A DNA stretch of 37,862 nucleotides from Thermoflexales bacterium (GTDB lineage Bacteria; Chloroflexota; Anaerolineae; Fen-1058): positions 1 to 37,862 of the forward strand of contig JAUQXC010000160.1 of assembly GCA_030834825.1 (NCBI GenBank), read 5' to 3'. The notes beneath the pieces were generated by a model. That model was not told where the DNA came from. It saw nothing but the letters and a program-made list of their open reading frames with translations, and did not search any database. Made by a program: the position numbers and the translations under genes. Shown here in pieces: positions 8,500 through 18,591 of this stretch. Every line of letters starts with the position of its first letter. Position 1 is the stretch's first letter.

Positions 8500-8985
8500 G
8501 ACTTCCTCAAACATGCGTTTGTCACGATTCTTGCGGCATTTGAATGGATCGAAGAGGCGGCCATTCATGGCAATATACACGCCGTGTGGCAGCGCTGATA
8601 CCGCCCCCACCGCCGCACCGATGTTGAAGACGGCATCGCTGGATTTGAAGCGCGCCGGTTCCATCGCGCCCGTCAACACGATGCACTTGTCGGTGATGGC
8701 GCTCAACTTCTGCGCCGTCTCGATCATCGTGTCGGTGCCGTGCGTGATGATGATGCGGGGAGCGGGATCGGCGGCGACCTGCTGCAGCACCCGTTCCCGA
8801 TCGGCGTCATCCATGTCAAGGCTGTCCTTGCGCAGTAGCGATTCGACCTCGTACTCAAACGCGATGGGCAAGCCATCCAGAATCTCGCGCACGCTGGGAA
8901 AGCCCACCTGATACTCGCTGAGTTGATCGAAGTACACCTTGTCGATGGTGCCGCCCACCGAGAATATTTTGATCTTCACAGGCAC
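8497..8985 (-). CDS. Single-domain (short) L-asparaginase-like protein
   Basis: 162 aa; VGGTIDKVYFD, IIITHGTDTMIETA, KCIVLTGAM. Confidence 0.85.
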   Translation of the reverse strand: MPVKIKIFSVGGTIDKVYFDQLSEYQVGFPSVREILDGLPIAFEYEVESLLRKDSLDMDDADRERVLQQVAADPAPRIIITHGTDTMIETAQKLSAITDKCIVLTGAMEPARFKSSDAVFNIGAAVGAVSALPHGVYIAMNGRLFDPFKCRKNRDKRMFEEV

Positions 8986-10031
8986 TAACCTCGCTGGAGT
9001 ACCTGGCCCGTCTGTGCCAGCGTCTCGATCGCCCGATCGGCGATCTCGATCGTCGTTGGCCCCAAGCCGCAGGCGGTGGTAATGAGGCTGCGCTGGGCGA
9101 ATTCTTCCACTCCGATTGAAACTCCGCGCCCGCGCGCTTTGTCGCTGATGAGCTGGATGCCCGCCCGCAGCCGCTGCGCCAATCCTTCCGGCGTGACGTT
9201 GAAGATCCCTTCGTTGTTAGGAATGATGCCCCAGGCGAGGTTACCACCCCGATCGAGGAAGGCGCGCACTTCGTTGGGGTACAACGCCAGGTTGTCCAGA
9301 TATTCGTAGGCGTCCAGATTGAGAATGTCCACCGAGGTTTCCATCAGCACCGACCAGTCGGTGTTGCCACAGCAGTGCACCCCGGCGAGTGCGCCCTCGG
9401 CGTGAATCGCGTCGAAGACCTCATTGAGCAGCGTCACCACCTGCTCGCGGCTCAGACTGATGAAGGCCGATCCGAACGAGGCCATGTAGGGTTCGTCGAC
9501 GAAGATGATGACGTTCGAGCGGACTTGCTTCAATTGCCGCACCTGCCAGCGTGCGTTGAAGGCCAGCTGCTTCACGATGGGATCGGCCAACTGCTCGTTG
9601 TACAGACTCGAGCGCAAATCCTGATCGACGACGGTCAGCCCAAAGCTGATCGGGCCGGTGACGTGCCCCTTGGCCCACTCGCCCGGAGTGGATTTCAAAG
9701 TGTCCCACATCGTGTAGAAGCCGGCGGCATAATCGGTTGATAACGCAAACGAATCGACATCGTCGGCCAGATAACGCCCATAGAATTCTTCCAGCGCTGG
9801 GGAAAGATCGCCCGTGGTATCAAAGGTGACCTTCTCTTTGATTTCGTCGATGACGATGCCCGGTAGACCGGCGCTGTACTGGGTATACATGTTCTCGCGA
9901 AAGGTGCGGCGGGGCAATTGCGGCCAGGCCGGGATTTGAACTTCGCGCGCCAGACGCGGACACAGGACTGCTCCGTCGGGGTGCGGAAAGCTGCCGATGA
10001 GGGTGGTCACAAACGGTTGTTCGAATGCCAT
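8985..10031 (-). CDS. MetE C-terminal/UROD-like methyltransferase family protein
   Basis: IGSFPHPDGA, FVDEPYMASFGSAF, GVHCCGNTDWSVLMET, zinc-site-like His/Cys; TAGTG overlap with asparaginase gene. Confidence 0.85.
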   Translation of the reverse strand: MAFEQPFVTTLIGSFPHPDGAVLCPRLAREVQIPAWPQLPRRTFRENMYTQYSAGLPGIVIDEIKEKVTFDTTGDLSPALEEFYGRYLADDVDSFALSTDYAAGFYTMWDTLKSTPGEWAKGHVTGPISFGLTVVDQDLRSSLYNEQLADPIVKQLAFNARWQVRQLKQVRSNVIIFVDEPYMASFGSAFISLSREQVVTLLNEVFDAIHAEGALAGVHCCGNTDWSVLMETSVDILNLDAYEYLDNLALYPNEVRAFLDRGGNLAWGIIPNNEGIFNVTPEGLAQRLRAGIQLISDKARGRGVSIGVEEFAQRSLITTACGLGPTTIEIADRAIETLAQTGQVLQRG

Positions 10032-10086
10032 CAGAATGACTCCTGAAGAAGATACACGCCGGCGCTATTGTAATCGATTCGCGCAA

Positions 10087-11703
10087 ATGCGGGAATGGCT
10101 GCGCGGTGGTAGACTTCGTCGTAGGTGGGCGCACTTGAAATCGATCTTCGACTTTCGCTACTTACTCATCGTTCTGATCTGCCTGGTGGCCTTTGCCCTG
10201 CGTCTCGGCCCGTTGTTCGACAATCGCTTTCATCCCGACGAAGCGTTGTTCAGCACCTGGGCGTTGCAGCTCGCACGCGGCGAGAATTTCCTGCTGGCCG
10301 GAGTGCCGGTCGACAAGCCGCCGCTGCTGATCTACCTTACCGCGTTGAGTTTTTTTATCTTCGGTCAAAGTGAACTGGCGGCGCGGGTACCGAACTTGCT
10401 TGCCAGTGTGGTCAGTGTGCCGTTGGTGTATCAACTCACGCGACGCGCATACTTCACCGGTAGGAGTGCTTCGCATGCTGAGCGGACTCTGAGCGAGCCT
10501 GAGCAAAGCGAAGGAGAGTCGAAGCGGCAGTCGAAGCATGCTCACGCTGACGATCCGGCATTCGTCGTAGCGCTGTTGCTCGCCCTCTCACCCTTTGCCA
10601 TTCTCTTTGCTCCCACGGCCTTTCTCGATCCGCTGATGGTCATGTTCGGTCTCGCTGCCCTCGTCGCCGTCTCGCGGGGCCGAGCGGGTTGGGCGGGTAT
10701 CTGGTTAGGCCTGTCATTTGCCACAAAAGTGCAAGGTCTTTTCTTTGCGCCATTGTTACTTGTCTTCTGGATAGCATGTCAGCCTAAACAGTCATCCCGT
10801 CACCCTTTCATCTTGTCACCTGGTCATTCGCTCTGGCGCCTTTTACTAGCTGGCCTATCCATCATGTTGGCCGTGCTCCTCTGGGATCGCCTTCGCGGCG
10901 GCTCGCCCTTTTGGGTGCAGCAGACCATCAACTATGGCGGCATCCGCGTGATCTACGCCAGCGAACTCGGTCCGCGCCTGATCGGCTGGTTGAACTTCCT
11001 GCCGTACTTCTTTGGCCCGATTATTGGAGCGCTGGGCTTGATCGGCCTGCCGATCTTGCTCTATCGTGATCTCACCCGTGATGCCCGCACTCGATCGGCC
11101 TGGATCGATCTGTGGCTGTTCACCTATACGATCGGGTTCCTGGCGCTTCATTGGTTTCTCGCCTTTCCCGTTTGGGATCGTTACTTGCTTCTTCTCGTTC
11201 CCATTACTGCGCTTTTGTTCAGTAGAGCTGTGTATCACCTTGTCACCTGGTCACCGCATCACCGTGTCTCTCCTCCTCTCGTTCTCTTTGTCATTGCTCT
11301 CACGCTGTTGCCCTTCAGCCTTGTTGCCGCGCGATCCGGCTATCCGATCGGTGGCGATCATGGCGCGAACGACGGTATCGAACCGGTCGCCGATTTTTTG
11401 AAATCGCTGCCACCGGGCACTGTCGTGTACGATCACTGGCTGGCCTGGCAGTTGGGCTACTACCTGGGCGACGGTTTTGCGTATGTGGCCTACTTCGACA
11501 CACCCGCTGCCCTGGCCGACGATCTGCGCGTGTTCGCCCGAGGCGACGATCGCTATGTCATCTTTCCGGCGCGCGAAGCACCCGACAAGGTGATCGACGC
11601 CATCGGGCAAGTGGGGTATACTCTGACGCCGGTGTTCACCACACAGAACCGTTTTGGACAGACGTCATTCACTGTTTACCAAATCATCAAACGAAAAACG
11701 TGA
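10087..11703 (+). CDS. GT39/PMT-like membrane glycosyltransferase
   Basis: Polytopic; FHPDEALFSTWALQLARGENFLLAGVPVDKPPLLIYL, LARVPNLLA-like region; start at 10087 avoids overlap with the divergent MetE-like gene. Confidence 0.85.
   Translation: MREWLRGGRLRRRWAHLKSIFDFRYLLIVLICLVAFALRLGPLFDNRFHPDEALFSTWALQLARGENFLLAGVPVDKPPLLIYLTALSFFIFGQSELAARVPNLLASVVSVPLVYQLTRRAYFTGRSASHAERTLSEPEQSEGESKRQSKHAHADDPAFVVALLLALSPFAILFAPTAFLDPLMVMFGLAALVAVSRGRAGWAGIWLGLSFATKVQGLFFAPLLLVFWIACQPKQSSRHPFILSPGHSLWRLLLAGLSIMLAVLLWDRLRGGSPFWVQQTINYGGIRVIYASELGPRLIGWLNFLPYFFGPIIGALGLIGLPILLYRDLTRDARTRSAWIDLWLFTYTIGFLALHWFLAFPVWDRYLLLLVPITALLFSRAVYHLVTWSPHHRVSPPLVLFVIALTLLPFSLVAARSGYPIGGDHGANDGIEPVADFLKSLPPGTVVYDHWLAWQLGYYLGDGFAYVAYFDTPAALADDLRVFARGDDRYVIFPAREAPDKVIDAIGQVGYTLTPVFTTQNRFGQTSFTVYQIIKRKT
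10463..10545. repeat. Imperfect inverted repeat inserted in frame within the glycosyltransferase gene
   Basis: GCTTCGCATGCTGAGCGGACTCT against reverse complement of AGAGTCGAAGCGGCAGTCGAAGC; encodes hydrophilic SASHAERTLSEPEQSEGESKRQSKHAHADD. Confidence 0.55.
10790..10829 (+). repeat. Octanucleotide tandem repeat block (consensus NGTCACCY)
   Basis: agtcatcc cgtcaccc tttcatct tgtcacct ggtcattc. Confidence 0.65.
11233..11264 (+). repeat. Octanucleotide tandem repeat block
   Basis: tatcacct tgtcacct ggtcaccg catcaccg, decaying further to about 11296. Confidence 0.65.
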
Positions 11704-11707
11704 TGCG

Positions 11708-11739
11708 TGTCACCTTGTTACCCTGTCACCATGTCACTT
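11708..11739 (+). repeat. Octanucleotide tandem repeat block spanning the YfhO-like start codon
   Basis: tgtcacct tgttaccc tgtcacca tgtcactt; ATG at 11731 lies across units 3 and 4. Confidence 0.75.
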
Positions 11740-14542
11740 CGTCTCTCCATCGCTCAGTTCCTCAATCGTAAAGACCTGCTCGCTTTGGGCATATTGCTGG
11801 CACTGGTCCTGGCTTTCTTCTGGAAGCTGGCATTGACCAATCTCCTCATCGCGCGCGGCGACATCTTCTACTACTTCTATCCCTATCGCGACTTTGCCGC
11901 GCAGGCCGTGCGTGAAGGGCGCCTCGCGCTGTGGAACCCCTACCTGTTCATGGGCACGCCATTCATGGCGAATAGCCAGGCCGGGTTCTTCTATCCCTTC
12001 AATCTGGGGCTGGTGTGGCTGGAAACGGCCCGCGCGATCAACTGGACGATCGTGCTGCACATCTTCATTGCGGCGAGCGGCGCATATGCGTTTGCGCGAT
12101 CGCGATTGAAGAGTTCGATCGCGGCGTCTCTTTTGGCGGCCGCCTCCTTTGGGCTCGGCGGCTACCTCGGCACGCAGATCGAGCACATCAATCAACTGCA
12201 AGGGCTGGCCTGGATCGGGTGGATATTTCTGGCATACGAGTCAGCGGTCAGCAGTCAGCCATCAGCAGTCAGCCATCAGAAATCTCAAGTGGATTCCGCT
12301 GGCGCTCTTGATCACACTGCAATTACTGGCAGGTCATACTCAGTCAGTCTTCATCACGCTGGTCGGTTTAGGCACTTATGCATTGTGGCAAATCATTGAG
12401 TCGATCTTTGCGGCGCGTCCAATCGGCTGGCGTGGTTACGCACTACGGATTACGTATTACTTGTCGCCTCTCATTCTTGCTGCAATCGTTGCTATCGCGC
12501 TCTCTGCGATTCAACTTCTGCCCACGCTCGAACTCACTCGCAATTCAGCCCGCAGTGGCGGCCTGCCGACGAACCTGGCCGTGTCCTTCTCGCTCGATCC
12601 ACGTCTGTTGGGACGCGCCCTGCTGCCTGATTACGAGGGCGCACTGCCGGCGGGCGGCGAGTTCACGGCGTTTTTCTCGGTGGCCGCGTTGGTATTGATG
12701 ACGATCGGCGTCACCACCCTGCGACGTGCCACACGCCCGGCACACGCTGTCGTCGTCGTCGCCTTCATCGGATTGTTCTTCGCACTCGGCGGTTACAATC
12801 CACTCTACTATTTGCTGTTGAAAATCCCCGGCTTCGATCTGTTCCGCGCGCCTGCGCGTTGGATCGTGCTCTTGGCCTTTGCCGGATCGCTGCTGGCCGG
12901 CCTCGGCCTCGACGCCATACGCGAGCGCAAAGTGTCGCGGAAGACAGTGCTGTTGGCCGTGGCTGTCATCGCGATTTTGCTGGGACTCGTTTGGATCAGC
13001 ACTGGTCTCACTCCCGCAGGCGCTTCTGGCCCGCTGGAACGACCTTCCACTCCGGCTCTCTTGCTATGGCTTGGCGCGCTGTTCATCACGCTCCTTCTTG
13101 CGTTTTACACTTCACGTTTCACGCGCCACTCGTCACTGATCACCTTCTGCATCCTGCTTCTTGCAACTTGCGAACTCTTCCTTGCCACCCGCCCGCTCGC
13201 TTACAACTCCCACACCACGGCGCCTGACGCTTTGCTCAGTCTGCGTCCGCCGATCACTTATTTGATGCAAGCCGGGCAGGGGCATACGCCACCCGATCGC
13301 TTTCTCTCGATCTCCGACATCTTCTTCGACCCCGGTGACCTGACGGAGTTGCAAGCCATCTTTGGTGATCAACTCCCCAAGGATGCTTTCTACGACCTGA
13401 TTGTGGCGACGAAGATGAAAGAGATCATCGCGCCGAACCTGCCGCTGTACTATCGCCTCCCTGCCGTCGACGGTTACGATGGCGGAGTGCTGCCGTTGAA
13501 GAATTACATTGAATTCCAGAAACTCTTCCTCGATCCGGCGTTGATTCAAACCGATGGCCGCTTGCGGGAACAACTCAAATCGATCCCGGATGCGCGCTGG
13601 CTCGATCTGATGAATGCGAAGTACATCATCACAGACAAGGTCGGCGATCAGTGGTATGACGGCGTGCTGCACGATCTACGGCTTACAACCCCCGTGGCTG
13701 CCAACGAGGTTGTCTCGACCACGCGTTTGCCGGCTTTACGCGCCGATGCGCTAAGTGTGGTTTACTCTGATCCCCGGGGCAAGGGGACATTGGGGCAAAT
13801 CGAGGTCACTTTCGAAGATGGCTCGGCTCAACAACTCATGCTGCGCGATCAACCGCTTGAGACAAAAGAGGGCCGCTCGGCAGTGCGCTTGACGTGGGGG
13901 CTACCGCAGCGTGTAAAGTCGCTGCAAGTGACGGGAGTCGCCGGATTAACGCTGCATGGCCTGGCGTTGATCGATCAAACGGCTGGCGCGTTCCAATCGT
14001 TTGTCGTGGCGCCACAGGGTCAATTTGAAGTGGTGCATTCCGGTGACGTGAAGATTTACGAGAACCGCACGGTATTGCCCAGGGCCTTCTGCGTGAGTCA
14101 GGTCTTGTCTGCGGCAAACGATGAGCAAGCCGTACAATTGATGCAGGTTGCGCAATTTGATCCGGCGAAGACGGTTGTCTTGAGCGGCGAATCTGCCGGT
14201 CCAACCGATCACCTTGTCACCTTGCCGCCTTGTCAGGCACAGCCTGTCACCTATGAACCTGAACACGTCATGATTGACGTGAATGCCTCGCGAGACGGCT
14301 ACCTCGTCCTCACCGATGCTTACTATCCCGGTTGGACCGCCACGGTCGATGGTCAACCGGCTGACATCGAACGGGCCGACCTCATGTTCCGCGCCGTGAA
14401 AGTCTCGGCGGGACAGCATCGCGTGGAGTTCTGTTATCAACCGCAGTCATTCGCCATCGGTGCGGTGATCTCGCTCGGGACGGTGCTAGCCCTCGTGGGG
14501 GTGTGGCTCGCCGCACGCCGTCGCAGATCAGCCGGCGATTAA
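11731..14542 (+). CDS. YfhO-like bacterial membrane protein, split into two frames at a heptamer repeat
   Basis: ORF 11707..12399 carries the N-terminus (...IEHINQLQGLAWIGWIFLAYESAVS) and ORF 12149..14542 carries the continuation (KWIPLALLITLQLLAGHTQSVFITLVG...); switch occurs at 12239-12287. Confidence 0.8.
12239..12280 (+). repeat. Heptanucleotide tandem repeat (6 units, consensus NRTCAGC) at the frameshift
   Basis: agtcagc ggtcagc agtcagc catcagc agtcagc catcaga. Confidence 0.9.
12434..12461 (+). repeat. Heptanucleotide repeat block
   Basis: ggttacg cactacg gattacg tattact. Confidence 0.6.
13102..13185 (+). repeat. Twelve consecutive heptads (NNNTCAC changing to NNNYTGC)
   Basis: gttttac acttcac gtttcac gcgccac tcgtcac tgatcac cttctgc atcctgc ttcttgc aacttgc gaactct tccttgc. 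Confidence 0.6.
14207..14238 (+). repeat. Octanucleotide repeat block
   Basis: gatcacct tgtcacct tgccgcct tgtcaggc. Confidence 0.55.
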
Positions 14543-14690
14543 AATCGCGCCTCGTGGGTTAAAGCCGCAATGTCGGCCTGCGCCGACTGCAATCGGCCGC
14601 ATACCTTGTCCGCGCAGGGGCGACTTCGATTCACTGGGAATTGTTCAACGTGCCGTCGAAACCGATTGCCTGTGCTATAATCCCCGCGCT

Positions 14691-15632
14691 ATGAGTGATG
14701 CAGCGGAGCCTGTCGCTCCAAAATCCAAAACCCAAAACCCAAAACTGGAAAGTAACAACCAGCCACTCCCGTTTTCATTGTCGGTAATGGTCGAGAGTCT
14801 ACTGTTCGTCGCCAGCGAACCGGTGCCCGTCACTCAGATCGCCGAAGCGCTTGAGGTGAAACTGGCCGAGGTGGAGCAGGCCCTGACGGAGTTGAACACC
14901 GAGATCGTGGCGCGGGGTGTGCGCGTGCAGCGCAAAGGCGACAAGGTGCAGCTGACGACCCAGCCCGAATGCGCGCCCTACGTCGAAAAATTCCTGGGCC
15001 TCGATCTGACCACGCGCCTCTCCAAGCCGGCGCTGGAAACGCTGGCCATTATCGCCTATCAGCAGCCGGTGACGCGGGCGCAGATCGAGCACGTGCGCGG
15101 CGTGAATTGCGATGGCGTGCTTTCGACGTTGTTGAATCGCGGCTTGATCGAAGAGGTGGGGCGTTTGGAAACGGCCGGCCGGCCCATTCAATACGGCACG
15201 ACCTTTGCCTTTTTGCAGCATTTTGGCCTGCGCGGCCTGGAGGATATGCCCTCGTTGCAGCCGGAAGAGGCGGTGGCCTTGGAGGCGCTGGCTGAGCAGG
15301 GGCAAGCGATTGCCGTCGATCTGGCGGTGCCCGCCGATCGAGTTGCCAGTGAAGCTGCTGGGGTTGCGTCCACCCCCGATCATGCTCTCACGCCGATTGA
15401 GACGCAGCTAGCCTTACTAAGTGATGAAGCGCCGCGACTCGACCAGGTGGCGGTGGTTGCCGAACAAGTGGATGTCAGTGCCGAGCCGGAAGCGCCGAGT
15501 GTTGAAGCGCTGGAAGCCGATCGGGTGATTGAAGCGCACGTGACGGTTGATCTCACCCCCGATCAATCTGAGGACGCGATCGAGCCACAAGCTACTGCTG
15601 AAGATTCCCCCCACGAAACCGCCGCGCTCTGA
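14691..15632 (+). CDS. scpB: Segregation and condensation protein B with acidic C-terminal extension
   Basis: VESLLFVASEPVPVTQIAEALE, KPALETLAIIAYQQPVTRAQIEHVRGVNCDGVLSTLLNRGLIEEVGR..GRPIQYGTT. Confidence 0.93.
   Translation: MSDAAEPVAPKSKTQNPKLESNNQPLPFSLSVMVESLLFVASEPVPVTQIAEALEVKLAEVEQALTELNTEIVARGVRVQRKGDKVQLTTQPECAPYVEKFLGLDLTTRLSKPALETLAIIAYQQPVTRAQIEHVRGVNCDGVLSTLLNRGLIEEVGRLETAGRPIQYGTTFAFLQHFGLRGLEDMPSLQPEEAVALEALAEQGQAIAVDLAVPADRVASEAAGVASTPDHALTPIETQLALLSDEAPRLDQVAVVAEQVDVSAEPEAPSVEALEADRVIEAHVTVDLTPDQSEDAIEPQATAEDSPHETAAL
14718..14745 (+). repeat. Heptanucleotide repeat (4 x CCAAAAY) in the scpB 5' coding region
   Basis: ccaaaat ccaaaac ccaaaac ccaaaac. Confidence 0.85.
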
Positions 15633-15778
15633 TCGCAGCCGCTTAATCCGTTGTTGGGCTGCTGATTTTCTGTGTGGACCTGGAGCGTAGGATGTGCTGA
15701 GCAATAAGCAAGTCGAATCTGTACCAAATGAAACACGTCAGAAGATGCTGGTAAAGTGAGTTTTCATCAAGAGGACAT

Positions 15779-16201
15779 ATGCCTGAAATTACCCCTTTGG
15801 TTTGCACCGCCTGTGGTAGTCAACTTAAGCCAACAGAGAAAGAAGATCGTTTCATTTGCTCCAATTGTGGGACGGAGTATTTGGCGGAGCGTAATACGGC
15901 ACCGGTTTTCGTACGGGCTCAATCCCAAGACAATGTCAGTCCATCGCCAAGGGGCAAGCGGGATGCAGCCAGCGTCCTTATCGAGCTGCTGGATTGCGTG
16001 CCTGACGCCAAAAAATTGGATAGACTGCTTGACCCCGTCAATCTACTGAAACTGCTGGTGTTGTATGGTTGGAAAGAGCAGGATTTGAAGCAGCAGCTGG
16101 CAACGGGGACAATTCCGGGTGAATTATTACTAGACCTGCTCAAACGCGAACCCAATCCAGATGTCTTGCTCACGAGTTTAGGGCGATCGAAAAGGGGCTA
16201 G
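15779..16201 (+). CDS. Zinc-ribbon protein with helical C-terminal domain, unknown function
   Basis: VCTACGSQL...FICSNCGTEYL double CxxC; 140 aa. Confidence 0.75.
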   Translation: MPEITPLVCTACGSQLKPTEKEDRFICSNCGTEYLAERNTAPVFVRAQSQDNVSPSPRGKRDAASVLIELLDCVPDAKKLDRLLDPVNLLKLLVLYGWKEQDLKQQLATGTIPGELLLDLLKREPNPDVLLTSLGRSKRG

Positions 16202-16219
16202 GCTGGTTTAACCAGCCTA
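16199..16219. terminator. Palindromic hairpin between convergent genes
   Basis: TAGGCTGGTT T AACCAGCCTA, 10-bp arms, including the stop codon of 15779..16201. Confidence 0.6.
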
Positions 16220-16228
16220 CCCGTTGAG

Positions 16229-18475
16229 CTACAACTGCCCCTGCGCGTCGATCACCGCCACCGCCGCAATCGAAACGATTTCATCCACGTCATCGCCCGC
16301 CTGCAAGACGTGCACTGGCGCGCCCACGCCCAACAGAATCGGCCCGATCGTTTGCGCCTGGCCCAGACGTTTCATCAGTTTATAGGCCACGTTGGCCGCT
16401 TCGAGATCGGGGAAGACCAACACGTTGGCGTTCTTCACGGTACTAAACGGATAGCGCGTCTCGATCAACTCCGGCGTTATGGCCACGTCGGCCTGCATCT
16501 CACCATCGACAGCGAGTTCGGGCCGCCGCGCGCGCACGAGCTCCACCGCGTGACGCACTTTGTTGGACAGCGGATGCGGCGCGCTGCCAAAGTTGCTGAA
16601 TGAAATCAGCGCCACGCGCGGCTTCAAATTTAACTTCTCGGCCAGATCGGCCGCCAGTACGGCGATCTCGGCCAGGTCTTCTGAAGTCGGATCGATGTTC
16701 ACCGTGGCGTCGGAAAAAATGTAGACATTGTCTTTGGCAATGACAATGTAGGCGCCCGCAGCTTTGTGAACACCCGATCGGGTGTGGAAAATTTGCAGGG
16801 CGGGGCGAATGACTTCGGGATATTCATGGGTGAGACCGACCACGCAGGCATCGGCGTCGCCTTGCTGCACCATCAACAGGCCAAAGGTGTTGGCTTCGCC
16901 CGCGCGCCGTTGGGCCTGGCTCAACGTGAGGCCGCGCCGCTGCCGCAATTCGTAGAAAGCCCGGGCATATTTCGGCGTGCGATAGTCCGTGCCGGGATCG
17001 ACGACCTGCGGCGCGAAGTGCAGACCCAGCTCCTGCACCTTCCGTTGAATGATCTCAGGCCGCCCGATCAAGATCGGCTGCCCGATGGCTTCGTCGGCGA
17101 TGACCGCGGCGGCCCGCAGAATCGTCGCCTCTTCCCCTTCGGGAAAGACGAGGCGTTTCGGCGCGGCTTTCGCTTTGTTGATGATGTAACGCCGCAGCCG
17201 TACGCCGGAACCCAGACGTTCGGCCAGCCGCTCGCGGTATTCCGTGAGGTTGAGCTGCTTGCGCGCCACGCCAGAGTGCATCGCGGCTTCAGCCACGGCG
17301 GGCGAGACCCATAACATCACCCGTGGATCGAGCGGTTTGGGGATGATGTAATCGAGTCCGAACTTTAACGCCGTGAGGTTATAGGCATTCAGCACGGCAT
17401 CCGGCACATCTTCATGCGCCAGCGCAGCCAACGCCTTGGCCGCCGCAGCTTTCATCTCCTCGTTGATGGCGCGCGCCTGCACGTCGAGCGCGCCGCGAAA
17501 GATAAAGGGGAAGCCGAGTACGTTGTTCACCTGATTCGGATAATCCGATCGGCCTGTACACACGATCGCGTCCGGGCGAGCGGCACGCGCCTCCTCGTAC
17601 TTGATTTCCGGATCCGGGTTCGCCATCGCCAGGATCAGCGGCTGCGGCTTCATCGCCTTCACCATGTCCTGCGTGACGAGGTTGGCCACCGATAAGCCGA
17701 TGAACACGTCGGCCTCGACCAATGCTTCAGCCAGCGTACCCGGTTGATCGCCCTGGGCGAATTTGGCCTTCTCTGCGAACATCTCTTGCTTACGCCCGTG
17801 GTAAATCAAGCCGGCGATGTCGCACATCCAGATATTCTGCCGGGGCACACCTACCGTGACGAACATGTTGGCGGTAGCGACCGCGGCTGCGCCTGCGCCG
17901 GAAAACACGACTTTGATCGCCGCGATCGGTTTGCCGGTGATTTCCAGGTAGTTGAGCAGCGCTGCTGAGGCGATGATGGCCGTGCCATGTTGATCGTCGT
18001 GGAAGACGGGAATATCCAGCTGCTCCTGCAATGTCTTTTCGATGAAGAAACATTCCGGCGACTTGATGTCTTCCAGATTGATGCCGCCAAACGTGGGGGC
18101 GATGGCCTTGACGACTTGAATGAGGGTGTGCGGATCGTGCGAATCCACTTCGATGTCGAACACGTCCACGTCGGCGAAACGTTTGAACAACACGCCTTTG
18201 CCTTCCATCACCGGCTTCGCGGCTAACGCGCCACGATCGCCGAGGCCGAGGATGGCCGTGCCGTTGGAGATGACGGCGACCAGGTTTGCCTTCGCCGTAT
18301 ACTCATACGCCGAGTTGGCGTTGCGCTCGATCTCCAGTACAACTTCGGCCACGCCGGGTGTATACGCCAGCGACAGATCGCGCTGGGTCAACATCGGCTT
18401 GGTGGGCGTGACCTCGATCTTGCCGGGTCGTCCGCGACGATGATATTCGAGCGTTTCTTGAGCAGTGACGGCCAT
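16229..18475 (-). CDS. maeB: NADP-dependent malic enzyme with phosphotransacetylase-like domain
   Basis: 748 aa; [35 protein letters not shown]-terminal PTA-like [16 protein letters not shown]. Confidence 0.93.
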   Translation of the reverse strand: MAVTAQETLEYHRRGRPGKIEVTPTKPMLTQRDLSLAYTPGVAEVVLEIERNANSAYEYTAKANLVAVISNGTAILGLGDRGALAAKPVMEGKGVLFKRFADVDVFDIEVDSHDPHTLIQVVKAIAPTFGGINLEDIKSPECFFIEKTLQEQLDIPVFHDDQHGTAIIASAALLNYLEITGKPIAAIKVVFSGAGAAAVATANMFVTVGVPRQNIWMCDIAGLIYHGRKQEMFAEKAKFAQGDQPGTLAEALVEADVFIGLSVANLVTQDMVKAMKPQPLILAMANPDPEIKYEEARAARPDAIVCTGRSDYPNQVNNVLGFPFIFRGALDVQARAINEEMKAAAAKALAALAHEDVPDAVLNAYNLTALKFGLDYIIPKPLDPRVMLWVSPAVAEAAMHSGVARKQLNLTEYRERLAERLGSGVRLRRYIINKAKAAPKRLVFPEGEEATILRAAAVIADEAIGQPILIGRPEIIQRKVQELGLHFAPQVVDPGTDYRTPKYARAFYELRQRRGLTLSQAQRRAGEANTFGLLMVQQGDADACVVGLTHEYPEVIRPALQIFHTRSGVHKAAGAYIVIAKDNVYIFSDATVNIDPTSEDLAEIAVLAADLAEKLNLKPRVALISFSNFGSAPHPLSNKVRHAVELVRARRPELAVDGEMQADVAITPELIETRYPFSTVKNANVLVFPDLEAANVAYKLMKRLGQAQTIGPILLGVGAPVHVLQAGDDVDEIVSIAAVAVIDAQGQL

Positions 18476-18591
18476 GCTAGTCCTTCCCGTGGGTTAAATG
18501 AACTTGCCCGCGTTTGTCGATGACGTGCGCGGGCAAGGTTAGCAGATTTCTATTCGCCTTATGGGAGCGGAGTGGAGAGTGAGCCGCGAAC

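Noticed and set aside
12239-14745. CRISPR array
   Set aside because: Units are 7-8 nt without spacers; not CRISPR
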